Origin: CAVVFX01 sp963747535
Lineage (GTDB): Bacteria > Acidobacteriota > Terriglobia > Bryobacterales > Bryobacteraceae
NCBI GenBank assembly: GCA_963747535.1
Contig: CAVVFX010000001.1
Location: forward strand, 124,001 to 188,000
Direction of reading: 5' to 3'
Length of the DNA: 64,000 bases
The notes under the pieces: generated by a model
Seen by the model: the letters and a program-made list of their open reading frames with translations, nothing else
What the model was told of the DNA's origin: nothing
Database searches by the model: none
Made by a program: the position numbers and the translations under genes
In this document: positions 44,914 through 54,782 of the stretch, piece after piece
Layout: each line of letters begins with the position of its first letter
Numbering within the stretch: the stretch's first letter is position 1

Positions 44914-47900
44914 ATGCTTTCGAAAATTTTGCCGATCATGCTTGTCTCAGTTTCCCTGTGGGCCGCGCCAGTGGGTTCCATCAAGGGATACGTGCGTGAC
45001 TCCTCGGGCGCTGTCGTGCCCAACGCCATCGTCGCCCTCGTCAACGAGAAAACCGGAGTTCACGTCAAAACCCTCGCCGATTCCGCCGGCGTCTATCAAT
45101 TCCTCGAGCTCAATCCGGGTTCCTACAAAGTCTCGGCGGTAATGAAAGGGTTTCGCACCACCGAAGTCAAGGGCCTCGAACTCCTCGTCGACCAGATCGT
45201 CTCGCTCGACCTCAAACTCGAAGTCGGCGACGTCGCGCAAGTCGTCGAAGTCAACGGCTCGGTCGAACTCCTGCAAACCGAAAACGCCGCCACCGGGACC
45301 AATATCACAGCCGAAATGACCTCCGAGCTTCCGCTCGCCAACCGCCAGTTCACCGATCTCGCGGTCCTCACCCCCGGCGCCACCTTCGCTGCCGCCGGCG
45401 CGCAAGCCGGTGCCTTCGCCGTAGCCGGAAGCCGCTCTCAATCCACCAACTGGCAGATCGACGGCGTCAACGCCATCGACCCCAACGTCAACGGCCCGAC
45501 CAACTCCTACCGCATCGCCGACGCCATCCAGGAGCTCAGCGTCGCCACCACCGGATATTCCGCGCAGTTCGGACGCGCGGCCGGCGGTGAAGTCAGCGTC
45601 GTTACCAAAAGCGGCACCAATTCTTTTCATGGGAGCGCCTTCGAGTTTTTCCGCAACGACGACCTCAACGCCACCAACTTCTTCACCAACGCCTTGCACG
45701 GCCTCAAGCCGGTGCTGCGCTACAACCAGTTCGGCGGATCCGGAGGCGGTCCCATCAAGCGTAATAAGACCTTCTTCTTTTACAGCTACGAACGGCTCGA
45801 CCAGATCAATCCGTCGGCCCTGAGCGCCGTCGTGCCCACGGCCGCGCAGCGCGCCTCCATCACTGATCCCATCGCCGCCAACCTGGTGAAGTTCTACCCG
45901 CTGCCGACCGTTCCCAGCGCCGCCGCCGGGACAACAAATTTTGTAGGAAATGTTGCGAACTCCACCAAGGACAACACCCACTTCGTCCGCATCGACCACC
46001 TGTTCAGCGAATCCGACCGCTTGAGCGCTCACTACATCGACTACTTCGGCGCGGTGACCACCGGCGGCGCGTCCCTTCCCACCACCGGCGGCAATAGCAA
46101 CTCGCCGAACCAGCAAAACCTCGAGGTCAGCGAAACCCACACCTTCTCGCCGACGTTCCTCACCGAGCTGCGCCTCGGTTTCTCGCGCAACAAGACCCAC
46201 TTCGAAACCCAGGACGCCACGCTCAACGCCCAGACCGTTCTCCCCGGTGTTCCGGGCGTAACCAACGGCGTCACCGATCCCCTCGACGCCGGCATCCCAA
46301 CCGTCTCCATCACCGGCTACGCCACGCTCGGCACGCCTTCCAACTACCCGCAAGGCCGCCGCTCCAACACCTACGAAATCTACTCCGATTCGAACAAGAT
46401 CGCCGTGGTCGGCGGCGTCACTCACACCATCAAGTTCGGCTGGTATGGCCGCCGGGAAGAAACCTGGCGCTACCTCGACGGCAGCTCGCGCGGAACCCTT
46501 TCCTTCAGCAGCTTCGCCAATTTCGCCGGCACTTGCCCCACTTGCGCCGGCGTCTCGCAGATCAACAGCTCCACCATCCACACCGGCGACACGCTGGGCC
46601 ACTGGTATCGCTATCCCAACGCGGTCTACGTCCAGGACGATATGAAGCTCACCCCGCACCTGACCTTCACGGTAGGCCTGCGCTACGAGCTTCCTTCCGT
46701 GCTGAGCGAGAAGCGCGACAAGGGCACCAACTTCATTCCCGGTGTAGGTCCGGTGTTGCTCGGAACCAATCAGGTGCTGGGTATCAATCCCGCGCTCACA
46801 GGATCGTCCGCGCTCACGCTCACGCCGGGACCGTTGAGCATTTCCAACGCCGGCGTCACGCCGGATTACACCGACATTGGTCCCGTGCTCGGTGTCGCCT
46901 ATACCCTGCCCGACAACAAGACCGTCTTCCGCGCCGGCTTCCGCATCGGCTACGACGATCTGTTCAACAACATCCCCATTAACCAGACGTCCAACGCACC
47001 GTTCTCTCTGACCACCACACAGACCGCGGGTGTGACGCAGCCCAGCACCTATAGCTGGAATCTGGCGTTCAACCAGAATGTTCCGCTCGTCACCACCACT
47101 CCCGGTGGAACCAAGGTTGGCTTGGTCTCGTTCAACGCCGAAGCCGTGAATCCCAAGCAGGCCTACGCCGAGAACTACAACGTTACTGTGCAGCGCGAGA
47201 TCGTCAAAGGCGCGACCCTCGAAGTCAGCTACATCGGCACTTCGGGACATCGCCTCGGTCTCGAGATCGACCAGAACCAGCCCGAAGTGATCGTCCAGAA
47301 TGCCGCGCTGCGCGGATCTCAGGCGCCCAACGTGCAGGTGTTCCCGTATCCGAACTGGAGCAACGTCACCACCGGCATCTTCAGCGGCAAGTCCAACTAC
47401 AACGGCCTGGTGGTTTCGGGTAAGATCCATCTGACCCAGCACCTCACCATGAACACCTCATATACCTGGAGCCATTCGATCGACGACACCTCCTCGTTCC
47501 TCGGCACCACCTTCGACAGCGCGGAGCCCGCTTCGAGCGTCGCACCGCTCATCCTGCAGCGCGGCAACAGCGGCTTCGATCAGCGGCACCGCTTCATCAA
47601 CGCGTTCGCTTACGATCTGCCGTTCGGCCGCAACGGCCTGGTAGCGAAGGGCGTGAACAAAGCGGTCGACGAAGCCATCGGAGGCTGGACGCTTTCCGGC
47701 ATTACCAACCTCAACACTGGCCAGCCCTTCACCGTTCTCACCAACACCAACCTCGATTACAGCGGCTTCAACCAGTTCCTCGACCGGCCCAATTACATCT
47801 GTCCCGGTGCGTTGCCGATTGATGAAAGCAACCGCTTGAATGCCTTCAGCGCCTCGTGCTTCACGCCTTCCGCCGCGGGGCAGATCGGCACCACGCCGCG

Positions 47901-48156
47901 CAACGCGTTCTACGGCCCGGGCCTCGTGGATTTCGACGCCAGCCTGTCCAAGCGCTTCAGGATCACCGAGCGGGTTGCGTTCGCCTTCCGCGTGGATGCG
48001 TTCAATCTGTTCAACCACACCAACTTCGCCATGTTGACCGGCAATCGCATCCTGTCCAACGGAACCTTCGGCCAGCTCAGCACCACGCCAGGACTTGCCG
48101 GAGGCAATAACGGCGGCCCTCGCGTGCTACAGTTGACCGGGAGAATCACGTTCTGA
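44914..48156 (+). CDS. Oar-like TonB-dependent receptor with carboxypeptidase-regulatory domain
   Basis: The 1080-residue product has a signal peptide (ILPIMLVSVSLWAAP), then an N-terminal CarboxypepD_reg domain (GSIKGYVRDSSGAVVPNAIV, YQFLELNPGSYKVSAVMKGF). A plug domain with LPLANRQFTDLAVLTPGATF and GGEVSVVTKSGTNSFHGSAF follows, then a long beta-barrel with many NxxF/RYE strands, ending LQLTGRITF with a terminal Phe as in outer-membrane barrels. It would import large or peptide substrates through the outer membrane using TonB energy. It is the first gene of an operon; the next gene overlaps by one base (TGATG). Confidence 0.92.
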   Translation: MLSKILPIMLVSVSLWAAPVGSIKGYVRDSSGAVVPNAIVALVNEKTGVHVKTLADSAGVYQFLELNPGSYKVSAVMKGFRTTEVKGLELLVDQIVSLDLKLEVGDVAQVVEVNGSVELLQTENAATGTNITAEMTSELPLANRQFTDLAVLTPGATFAAAGAQAGAFAVAGSRSQSTNWQIDGVNAIDPNVNGPTNSYRIADAIQELSVATTGYSAQFGRAAGGEVSVVTKSGTNSFHGSAFEFFRNDDLNATNFFTNALHGLKPVLRYNQFGGSGGGPIKRNKTFFFYSYERLDQINPSALSAVVPTAAQRASITDPIAANLVKFYPLPTVPSAAAGTTNFVGNVANSTKDNTHFVRIDHLFSESDRLSAHYIDYFGAVTTGGASLPTTGGNSNSPNQQNLEVSETHTFSPTFLTELRLGFSRNKTHFETQDATLNAQTVLPGVPGVTNGVTDPLDAGIPTVSITGYATLGTPSNYPQGRRSNTYEIYSDSNKIAVVGGVTHTIKFGWYGRREETWRYLDGSSRGTLSFSSFANFAGTCPTCAGVSQINSSTIHTGDTLGHWYRYPNAVYVQDDMKLTPHLTFTVGLRYELPSVLSEKRDKGTNFIPGVGPVLLGTNQVLGINPALTGSSALTLTPGPLSISNAGVTPDYTDIGPVLGVAYTLPDNKTVFRAGFRIGYDDLFNNIPINQTSNAPFSLTTTQTAGVTQPSTYSWNLAFNQNVPLVTTTPGGTKVGLVSFNAEAVNPKQAYAENYNVTVQREIVKGATLEVSYIGTSGHRLGLEIDQNQPEVIVQNAALRGSQAPNVQVFPYPNWSNVTTGIFSGKSNYNGLVVSGKIHLTQHLTMNTSYTWSHSIDDTSSFLGTTFDSAEPASSVAPLILQRGNSGFDQRHRFINAFAYDLPFGRNGLVAKGVNKAVDEAIGGWTLSGITNLNTGQPFTVLTNTNLDYSGFNQFLDRPNYICPGALPIDESNRLNAFSASCFTPSAAGQIGTTPRNAFYGPGLVDFDASLSKRFRITERVAFAFRVDAFNLFNHTNFAMLTGNRILSNGTFGQLSTTPGLAGGNNGGPRVLQLTGRITF

Positions 48157-50111
48157 TGCGGCGGTTCGTATTCCTCATCGCGGGCGCAGCTTATGCGGCG
48201 GCCGGCCCGCATCGCCTGGCGCTCGAAGACCTGCTCTCCGCGGAGTCGATCGGCGAAGCGGCGCTCGCTCCGGATGGCAAGACGTTCGCCATCACCCGCG
48301 CCGGGCAGATCAACCTGCTGCCGTCCGGCGGCGGATGGCCGGTCACGTTGACCAGTTCATCGGGAAGCAAGTCGGGATTGAACTGGTCGCCGGACAGCCG
48401 TTTTATCACTTACGCCAGCGGAGGTAGCATCTGGACCATTTCGGTGGAAGGAGGGCCGCCGAAGCGCTTGACCCACGCCTATCCGTCCGCGGAAGGCGAT
48501 CCGCGCCAGGCTGCCGACCGCACTCCGCAATGGTCACCTAAGGGCCGCTGGATTCTCTTCGAAACCGGGCGCCGCGGCCGCGAAGATCTGAGAGTGGTCA
48601 GTGACGATGGCCAAATCGAGATCGCGCTCACACAAGGCGATGCCGATTCCAGCGCCGCAGCCTGGGCGCGCGATGGCGCCCACATTTCTTACGCCGAGCA
48701 CAAGCCCGAGTACTTCAGCGGCAAACTGCAAGTGGTGAAGTTCGATCCGCGCACCGGCCAGACCGGCGATCCCGTCACCCTCTACACCTCACCCACCGAT
48801 CGCGGAGGTAGCTGGTCGATTGGTAAAGCCAACTGGTCGCCCGACAGCCAGACGCTCGCGGTCGCGCTGCAGGATAGTGGCTGGGACAAGATCTATCTCT
48901 TCCCGGGGGCCGGCGGCGCGCGCCAGCAGTTGACGCAAGGCGATTCGGAGGATCTCAGCCCGGTATATTCGCCGGATGGCAAATCCATCGCCGTGGTTTC
49001 CAATCGCGAGCTGAAAGAAGGTTCCAACATCTGGATCGTGCCGCTCGAGGGCTCCGCGCCGCGCGAGCTGACCCATTTCAGTACGCCAGGCACCGAGTCC
49101 GGCGCGGAATGGTCGCCCGATTCCACCCGCATCTTCTTCAAGCGCAGCAGCCCGGTGGAATCGACGGATCTCGTCACGGTGGACGTGAAGAGCCGCGCCG
49201 CGCCGTTGTTCCTCACCCATACCACGCCGAAGAATCTGGAAGCGGCCTTCCGCATGCCGGAAAAGATCACTTGGCGCAGCAAGGATGGCACCAAAGTCAG
49301 CGGCATCCTCTACCAGCCGGAGAATCTGAAGCCGGGCGTGCTCCCTCCCGCGGTGCTTTGGATTCACGGCGGACCGGAAGGCGAGGATGTCTTCCGCATC
49401 GATCCCTGGGCGCAGTATCTGACCCAGCAAGGCTACGTCGTGCTCGAGCCCAACTATCGCGGCAGCTCGGGTTACGGCGAGAAGTTTCGCAACCTGAACG
49501 TCGAGGATAGCGGCGGCGGCGAAGCCGACGATGTCGCTGCGGGCGTGCAGTACCTCGTCGATCATAAGCTGGCCGATCCCAAGCGCCTCGGTATTGGCGG
49601 CGGCAGCCACGGCGGCACCATGGTCGCGTACATGGTGACCAAGTATCCGTCGCTCTTTCAAGCGGCCATCGAGATGTACGGCGTGGTGGACCGCGCTGTC
49701 TTCAACGAACGTACCAACCGCCATTCGGCGATTCGCTGGCAGATGAAGATGGGCGGAAGTCCGTCGGAAAAGCCTGAGGTCTATCACAAGGCCAATGCGT
49801 TGCTGGACGTGGATAAGATCATCACGCCGCTGCTCATTCTGCACGGCGAAAATGACCCGCAGGTGCCGCCCATTGAATCCGCGCTGTTTGCCAAAGCGCT
49901 CAAGGAGCATCACAAGGTGTTCTACTACTACACCTATCCCAACGAGTTGCACGGATTCACGCAGCCCGAGCATCGGCTGGATGCGTGGCGAAAGGAATTG
50001 GCGTTCTTGGCGAAGTATCTGCAGCCGGCCTTCGGCGCCAGCAGCACTTCAACGGATGAACTCTTGCTGACCGCTCCGGCCGCCACACGGGGGACGAGTG
50101 AGAAATTCTAA
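48156..50111 (+). CDS. S9-family prolyl oligopeptidase/dipeptidyl peptidase
   Basis: The 651-residue product has an N-terminal signal-like segment (MRRFVFLIAGAAYAAAGP), a WD40-like/PD40 propeller (~60-350) with WSPDSRFITYASGGSIWTI and YSPDGKSIAVVSNRELKEGS, and a C-terminal alpha/beta-hydrolase domain. The catalytic triad is Ser484 (GIGGGSHGGTMVAYM), Asp567 (ILHGENDPQVPP) and His599 (YPNELHGF). It releases short N-terminal or internal peptides in the periplasm. It is coupled to the TonB receptor upstream (1-base overlap) and the M14 peptidase downstream (14-base overlap), so imported peptides are probably processed at once. Confidence 0.93.
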   Translation: MRRFVFLIAGAAYAAAGPHRLALEDLLSAESIGEAALAPDGKTFAITRAGQINLLPSGGGWPVTLTSSSGSKSGLNWSPDSRFITYASGGSIWTISVEGGPPKRLTHAYPSAEGDPRQAADRTPQWSPKGRWILFETGRRGREDLRVVSDDGQIEIALTQGDADSSAAAWARDGAHISYAEHKPEYFSGKLQVVKFDPRTGQTGDPVTLYTSPTDRGGSWSIGKANWSPDSQTLAVALQDSGWDKIYLFPGAGGARQQLTQGDSEDLSPVYSPDGKSIAVVSNRELKEGSNIWIVPLEGSAPRELTHFSTPGTESGAEWSPDSTRIFFKRSSPVESTDLVTVDVKSRAAPLFLTHTTPKNLEAAFRMPEKITWRSKDGTKVSGILYQPENLKPGVLPPAVLWIHGGPEGEDVFRIDPWAQYLTQQGYVVLEPNYRGSSGYGEKFRNLNVEDSGGGEADDVAAGVQYLVDHKLADPKRLGIGGGSHGGTMVAYMVTKYPSLFQAAIEMYGVVDRAVFNERTNRHSAIRWQMKMGGSPSEKPEVYHKANALLDVDKIITPLLILHGENDPQVPPIESALFAKALKEHHKVFYYYTYPNELHGFTQPEHRLDAWRKELAFLAKYLQPAFGASSTSTDELLLTAPAATRGTSEKF

Positions 50112-52485
50112 AGCGTTACTCTTTCTTCTGTTCGCACCGGCTTGGTCCGCCGTGCCCAATCCGGAATCGCATTTCGGGCACAAGATCGGAGTGGATTACG
50201 AGCTGCTCGATTGGGACAAGGTGGTCTCGTATTTCCAGTCCCTGCCGAAAGCGAGCGACCGAATCAAGTTCCTTCCACTCGGCAAGACCGTGGAGGGCCG
50301 TGAGCAGATCGCCGTGGTGATCTCCTCGGCCGCCAACATCAGGAACCTAGACCACTATCACGACATTCAGATGCGGCTTTCCGATCCGCGCAAGACGCCT
50401 CCCGAGGTCGCCGCGAAGCTGTTTCAGGAAGGCAAGGCGATCGTCATGATCACCTGCTCGATCCACGCCACCGAAGTCGCCTCCACACACACCTCGGTCG
50501 AGTTTGCCTATCGCTTGCTGACCGAGGACACCAATCCCAAATTCAAAGCGATCCTCGACAACGTAATCCTCTTACTCGAGCCTTCGCAGAACCCCGATGG
50601 CGTGGATATCGTCACGCGCTGGTATCGCAGGACGCGCGGCACCGAATTCGAAGGCTCCAATCCGCCGGAGCTGTGGCATCATTATGTGGGCCACGACGAC
50701 AACCGCGACTGGTACATCTTCACCCAGCCCGAGACGCGCAACACCGCCTCGCTCGAAAATGAATGGCACCCGCAGATCGTCTACGACGTGCACCAGATGA
50801 GCAACAACCAGGCGCGGCTTTTCGTCCCTCCCTGGATGGATCCGGTCGATCCCAATATCGATCCCATCCTGGCCAGCATCTGCAACATGATCGGCACCGG
50901 TGTTGCAACGGATCTCTACGCGGCGGGAAAAACCGGCGTCGCGCTGAATGGCGTTTACGACTTCTGGTCGCCGGGACGCCAGTATCAGGCCTATCACGGC
51001 GGCGCGCGAATCCTCACCGAATCGGCCAGCACCAGGCTGGCTTCGCCCATTACGCTCACGCACGACGATATCGCCACCACCGCACTCGGTTACAATCCGC
51101 GGGAGCGCAGTTGGAATTATCTCGTACCGTGGCTCGGCGGAACGTGGCATCTGCGCGACATCATCGACTACCAGTCCATCGCCTGGGAATCGCTGCTCTA
51201 TCAGGCCGCCACCAAGCGCTCCGACATGCTGCGCTATTTTTACGACATCAACCGCAACAACGTCGAGCGCAAAACTCCATACGCATTTGTAATTCCCGCT
51301 GCGCAGCGCGATCCCGGCGCCGCGCGAAAGATGCTCGAGACGCTGGCCCTTGGCGACATCGAAATCTGCCGCGCGTCGAGCGGATTCATGGCCGATGGCC
51401 AGAGCTACCCGGCGGGCAGCTACGTGGTAAGCATGCACCAGCCCTTTTCCGGTTGGGCCAAGACGCTGCTTGAGAAACAGCAGTATCCGGATCTGCGCCT
51501 CTATCCCGGCGGTCCGCCCAAGCGTCCCTATGACGTCACGGCGCAGACGCTGCCGTTATTAATGGGCGTCGATACCGTCACCGTGAAGGACTCGTTCACC
51601 GCGATGCTCCAGCCGGTGAAGCAGTACTCCTTCGAATTGGACCACACCAAACCAGCCGATGGACTCGCCGCCACCGACGTCTCGTCATGGAAGGAGGTCG
51701 CCAAGGACTGGAAGGCCGGCACGCCCGTGTATCGCGACACCGCGACCGGCGATTTCTACACCAAGCCCGGCAGCGGGCGCAAGCTCATCCCCGCTCCGCG
51801 TATCGGCATCTATCAGGCCTATGTGCCGAGCATGGATGAAGGCTGGACTCGTTGGCTTTTCGATGATTTCGGCTTCGCCCACACCAAGCTGGTGAACAGC
51901 GATATTCAAGCCGGCGGCCTGCATACCAGGTTCGATACCATCTTGCTCGCCGATCAATCGCGACCAACCATCGAGGCCGGTTACCAGGCCGGCGAGATGC
52001 CGCGCGAATACACGGGCGGACTCGGCGCGAAAGGCGCCGCCGCCCTCAAGGACTTCGTCCAACAGGGCGGCACTCTGATCCTGCTGAATCACGCGTCGGA
52101 CTACGGAGAAGCTCTCGGCGTCACCGCCAGGAATGTCCTCCACGGCGTCGAGTCCAAGGAATTCTATTCTCCAGGCTCCTTGCTGAACGTCAGCCTGGAT
52201 ACCAAGAGCCCACTCGCGTACGGCGTGCCCGGCGAGATCACGATTTGGAGCGAGGGTAGCCCTGCTTGGGACGCTCCCGAAGCGCAAGTCGTGGCGCGCT
52301 ATCCAGGAAAAGGAGTCCTCGCGTCCGGATGGCTCCTCGGCGAAAAGTACCTCGTGGGGCGCGCCGCCCTGCTCGATGTCCCCATGGGCTCGGGACATCT
52401 GATTCTATTCGGCATGCGGCCGCAGTATCGCGGCCAGAGCTATCAGAATTTCAAGATTCTGTTCAACGCGCTCATTTATCGCTAG
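50098..52485 (+). CDS. M14-family zinc carboxypeptidase
   Basis: The 795-residue product starts at GTG 50098 with GGGGGACGA just before it and a signal peptide (LLFLLFAPAWSAV). The M14 domain (~30-400) has the zinc motif His123-x-x-Glu126 (CSIHATEVASTHTSVEF), the third ligand His232 (YDVHQMSNNQARLFVPPWMD) and NPDGVDIVTRWYRRTRGTEF-EGSNPP. The C-terminal ~400 residues hold an extra domain seen in large Acidobacteria/Bacteroidetes M14 proteins (GLGAKGAAALKDFVQQGGTL, a class I amidotransferase-like fold). It removes C-terminal residues from peptides in the periplasm. Third gene of the TonB-S9-M14 operon. Confidence 0.9.
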   Translation: MRNSKALLFLLFAPAWSAVPNPESHFGHKIGVDYELLDWDKVVSYFQSLPKASDRIKFLPLGKTVEGREQIAVVISSAANIRNLDHYHDIQMRLSDPRKTPPEVAAKLFQEGKAIVMITCSIHATEVASTHTSVEFAYRLLTEDTNPKFKAILDNVILLLEPSQNPDGVDIVTRWYRRTRGTEFEGSNPPELWHHYVGHDDNRDWYIFTQPETRNTASLENEWHPQIVYDVHQMSNNQARLFVPPWMDPVDPNIDPILASICNMIGTGVATDLYAAGKTGVALNGVYDFWSPGRQYQAYHGGARILTESASTRLASPITLTHDDIATTALGYNPRERSWNYLVPWLGGTWHLRDIIDYQSIAWESLLYQAATKRSDMLRYFYDINRNNVERKTPYAFVIPAAQRDPGAARKMLETLALGDIEICRASSGFMADGQSYPAGSYVVSMHQPFSGWAKTLLEKQQYPDLRLYPGGPPKRPYDVTAQTLPLLMGVDTVTVKDSFTAMLQPVKQYSFELDHTKPADGLAATDVSSWKEVAKDWKAGTPVYRDTATGDFYTKPGSGRKLIPAPRIGIYQAYVPSMDEGWTRWLFDDFGFAHTKLVNSDIQAGGLHTRFDTILLADQSRPTIEAGYQAGEMPREYTGGLGAKGAAALKDFVQQGGTLILLNHASDYGEALGVTARNVLHGVESKEFYSPGSLLNVSLDTKSPLAYGVPGEITIWSEGSPAWDAPEAQVVARYPGKGVLASGWLLGEKYLVGRAALLDVPMGSGHLILFGMRPQYRGQSYQNFKILFNALIYR

Positions 52486-53389
52486 GGTGGCTGACCATCA
52501 CCGGCGTCTGGTTGCCGATGCCGTACTTCTCGACCGTCCGCATTTTCATGTTGTAGGCGTCGCCGGTCGATAGCACGAAGAACGGTTTCTCCCACGGTTG
52601 GCGCGGATGGGTGTTATCCCAGATCGCAACCTTCCATTTGCCCATCACCTCGAAGCGATCTTTGTTCACAATGATGGCCGTGCCTTCGGAAAGCCCGATT
52701 CCCAGGAAATCTTTGTACTTCTTGGTCACCGGCAGCAGGTCGTCCCAGCGGTTACGCGTGTTGATGTGCTGATCAATGGCGACGTTGCTCAGGAACTTGA
52801 AGCCGTGCTCGTGCTCGGGCTCCGGAGTCATCACGATATCCGATCCCGCGATCGCGCCGCGTACCAGGTAATCACCCTGAATGGTGGCCCCGGCTGAGCT
52901 GCCGCCGATCACGCCTCCGCGCGCCAGCACATTGTGGAATTCGCGGTAGGTGAGCGTATTCATGTAGGAGTCAACGCAATTCCACTGCCGTCCGCCGTTG
53001 AACCACACGGCTTTAGCGTCGCGCAGCGTTTTGGCGAACTCTTCGGTATCGGCTTCCTTCGGGTCATGGGTATGCAGCATGTGGACGTCGGTGGCGCCCA
53101 GCTTCACCCACGGAGCGATCACCTGCTCCTCTTTGTAAACGATCCATTTCCCGCTCTGGTCCTTGTTCCCACCCGCAGTGGGGACCACGATGATTTTGGC
53201 GGTAGGTCCGCCGGCCTTGTTGATGAATGTCTCCATGATCCCTGTGCCGGCGAGGTTTCCCCCACCGACAATGATCAAAGTTCCGTTTGGCGGGCCATAC
53301 ATGGGCGCGTCATTTTGGGCGAAGAGGATTCCCATCGGCAGTCCGATGAGAACGAAGAGTCTGCTGCAGTTCACGAAGCCTCCTGTCAC
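52472..53389 (-). CDS. S51/cyanophycinase-like peptidase, secreted
   Basis: The 305-residue product has a signal peptide (LFVLIGLPMGILFAQ). The amidotransferase-like fold shows GTLIIVGGGNLAGTGIMETF, IIVVPTAGGNKDQSGK, AVWFNGGRQWNCVDSYMNTL, the nucleophile elbow GGVIGGSSAGATIQGDYL (Ser), and the DQHINTRNRWDDL segment that in cyanophycinases contributes to binding. Cyanophycinases cleave Asp-Arg dipeptides from cyanophycin; related S51 enzymes are Asp-dipeptidases. The gene converges on the M14 gene with a 14-base overlap, so the two are antisense at their ends. Together with the operon opposite it fits a peptide-use locus. Confidence 0.88.
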   Translation of the reverse strand: MTGGFVNCSRLFVLIGLPMGILFAQNDAPMYGPPNGTLIIVGGGNLAGTGIMETFINKAGGPTAKIIVVPTAGGNKDQSGKWIVYKEEQVIAPWVKLGATDVHMLHTHDPKEADTEEFAKTLRDAKAVWFNGGRQWNCVDSYMNTLTYREFHNVLARGGVIGGSSAGATIQGDYLVRGAIAGSDIVMTPEPEHEHGFKFLSNVAIDQHINTRNRWDDLLPVTKKYKDFLGIGLSEGTAIIVNKDRFEVMGKWKVAIWDNTHPRQPWEKPFFVLSTGDAYNMKMRTVEKYGIGNQTPVMVSHPSDK

Positions 53390-53597
53390 AAAAAAAAGAA
53401 GATTTATTGATTTTAGCGTGGTGCCCGTGCTTTTTGAAAATGCTGCGTTCGGAGGGTAGATGCGCAGCCCTGCCCGAGACGTTCAAAGCGGGGGATTGCC
53501 TAACAAACTACCGTCAGAGGATTCGCCCATCGCCGGTTCCGCCCGGTCAAGAACAACCGCACTCCTGAAAAGCTATGCAGGCAACTCGACCCGTCTT

Positions 53598-53905
53598 CTA
53601 TCTACCGGAATATTGTGTGCTGACCGTGCGCCCCGTCAGGTGAACGTTCACCGCCCGCGCGATCCCGAAATCGATCACCTTCGGAACCAGCCGCCCGTCC
53701 CGCTCCGCAACCAGAACGTTGGAGGGCTTGATACCACGCCTTTCCGGTGCGCGTGGTCGACCGCGCGGCATACATCCGCAAACAGCCCCAGCCGTTCCGC
53801 AATGCTGCTCGAACTCTCGTCGCACGCGGCCGTGATGGGCAGGCCCTCCACAAACTCCATCACGAAAAACGGGTAGCCTGTCCCGCTTCCAGAGAGCGCC
53901 AGGCC
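53598..53905 (-). pseudogene. Ser/Thr kinase domain fragment, frameshifted
   Basis: On the minus strand GYPFFVMEFVEGLPITAACD, then in another frame AERLGLFADVCRAVDHAHRK, and in a third IKPSNVLVAERDGRLVPKVI-DFGIARAVN. This is the hinge-to-DFG part of a Hanks kinase. The N-lobe and the activation segment are gone. Upstream it is fused at ~53905 to the start of another small gene. Confidence 0.65.
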
Positions 53906-53941
53906 GCGCGGGATGTTAATTAAAGGGGATGATTTCGGTTC

Positions 53942-54265
53942 TCATGATCGTTGGTGCCGCCACTTACCAAGTGGCAAGCGGTCAAGTGGTTTTCGCTCAG
54001 CCGGCGTCTTGCACCCCTGAAGGTAATGGCTGAACCCTGCCTCTCGTTCTTCCGGCTTCAGCCTGCCGTCGAGAACCTCCACCGCGCGCCGCGCGCGGGC
54101 CGGTCCCCTAACCGTGCCCACAAATGTCGTGGTCGCGGGGTCTGGGTTTCGAGAATTGTGCTTGACCAGCTCATAGCATTGCTTCTCTTCGTCGGGCATC
54201 GGCGGCTTGCCGCCTAGCGACGCGAGACCTCGCGGAATGGTCAGAGGGGTAAGTTCAGCGCTCAT
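53942..54265 (-). CDS. Unknown 107-residue protein (operon gene 3)
   Basis: Starts MSAELTPLTIPRGLASLGGK, overlapping the end of the preceding gene by 11 bases. The protein is hydrophilic with no signal or membrane segment: EEKQCYELVKHNSRNPDPAT, GPARARRAVEVLDGRLKPEE. I recognise no family. Its stop overlaps an ATG at 53945 (ATGA) that begins MRTEIIPFN and, after a stop, IPRGLALSG: a second copy of the same N-terminal pattern (MxxExxPxxIPRGLA), now cut off and fused to the kinase fragment. So a paralogue in tandem was lost. Confidence 0.5.
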   Translation of the reverse strand: MSAELTPLTIPRGLASLGGKPPMPDEEKQCYELVKHNSRNPDPATTTFVGTVRGPARARRAVEVLDGRLKPEEREAGFSHYLQGCKTPAERKPLDRLPLGKWRHQRS

Positions 54266-54782
54266 ACTCGGGGACCCTGTAATATTTGCCTTTGCGGCCG
54301 GTGATTGGCCTTCCGGATTCGGCAAAATGACTGGCTAGTGGATCAATTCTTGTCCGGATGAGTTTGCGGTCCACCAGCCGGCCAACCACGATAAGAGCTT
54401 CCGCGTTCGACAAGTGGTCGCCGGTATTTTTGAGAATCGCCTCTTGTATCGCTTTCATGGCGTGTCTGGGATGGTCAACACTCCAATTGAGGCTGGTGAC
54501 CGCTTCGATGAGAGGTTCCGCATATTCTTTGGCGTGGTCCATACCATATGATAACCACCAAATGTCTGGCCGGGTGATGAAGAAATCGCGGCCAGGCGCG
54601 ATCGGGGCCGTATAGAACGGTTTGGGCCAATGGGTCGGCGTCGGCAGGCAGGCGCGAGCTCCGTTGTACTCGGCCTGACTGAGATAAAATTTGGCGCCGG
54701 CCGGGCCGTTCGGTGATTCGACTTTCTCGTACATCGCCTCGCCCTCTTTAATTTCGACGGTCACCAACGTTTTGGGTGTCAT
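54255..54782 (-). CDS. Unknown 175-residue protein (operon gene 2)
   Basis: Starts MTPKTLVTVEIKEGEAMYEK with GGGAGG directly upstream; its ATG overlaps the stop of the small secreted gene before it (ATGA). The product is soluble: FYLSQAEYNGARACLPTPTH, ITRPDIWWLSYGMDHAKEYA, LNWSVDHPRHAMKAIQEAIL, GRKGKYYRVPEYER. The C-terminal half looks like a winged-helix arrangement (LSNAEALIVVGRLVDRKLIR), which is inference. No family recognised. Confidence 0.6.
   Translation of the reverse strand: MTPKTLVTVEIKEGEAMYEKVESPNGPAGAKFYLSQAEYNGARACLPTPTHWPKPFYTAPIAPGRDFFITRPDIWWLSYGMDHAKEYAEPLIEAVTSLNWSVDHPRHAMKAIQEAILKNTGDHLSNAEALIVVGRLVDRKLIRTRIDPLASHFAESGRPITGRKGKYYRVPEYER

Noticed and set aside
44947..47442. 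An 831-codon open frame antisense to the TonB receptor
   Set aside because: It mirrors the strong GC-rich codon bias of the receptor, has no motifs and is Gly/Asp/Val-rich in the way typical of antisense shadows.
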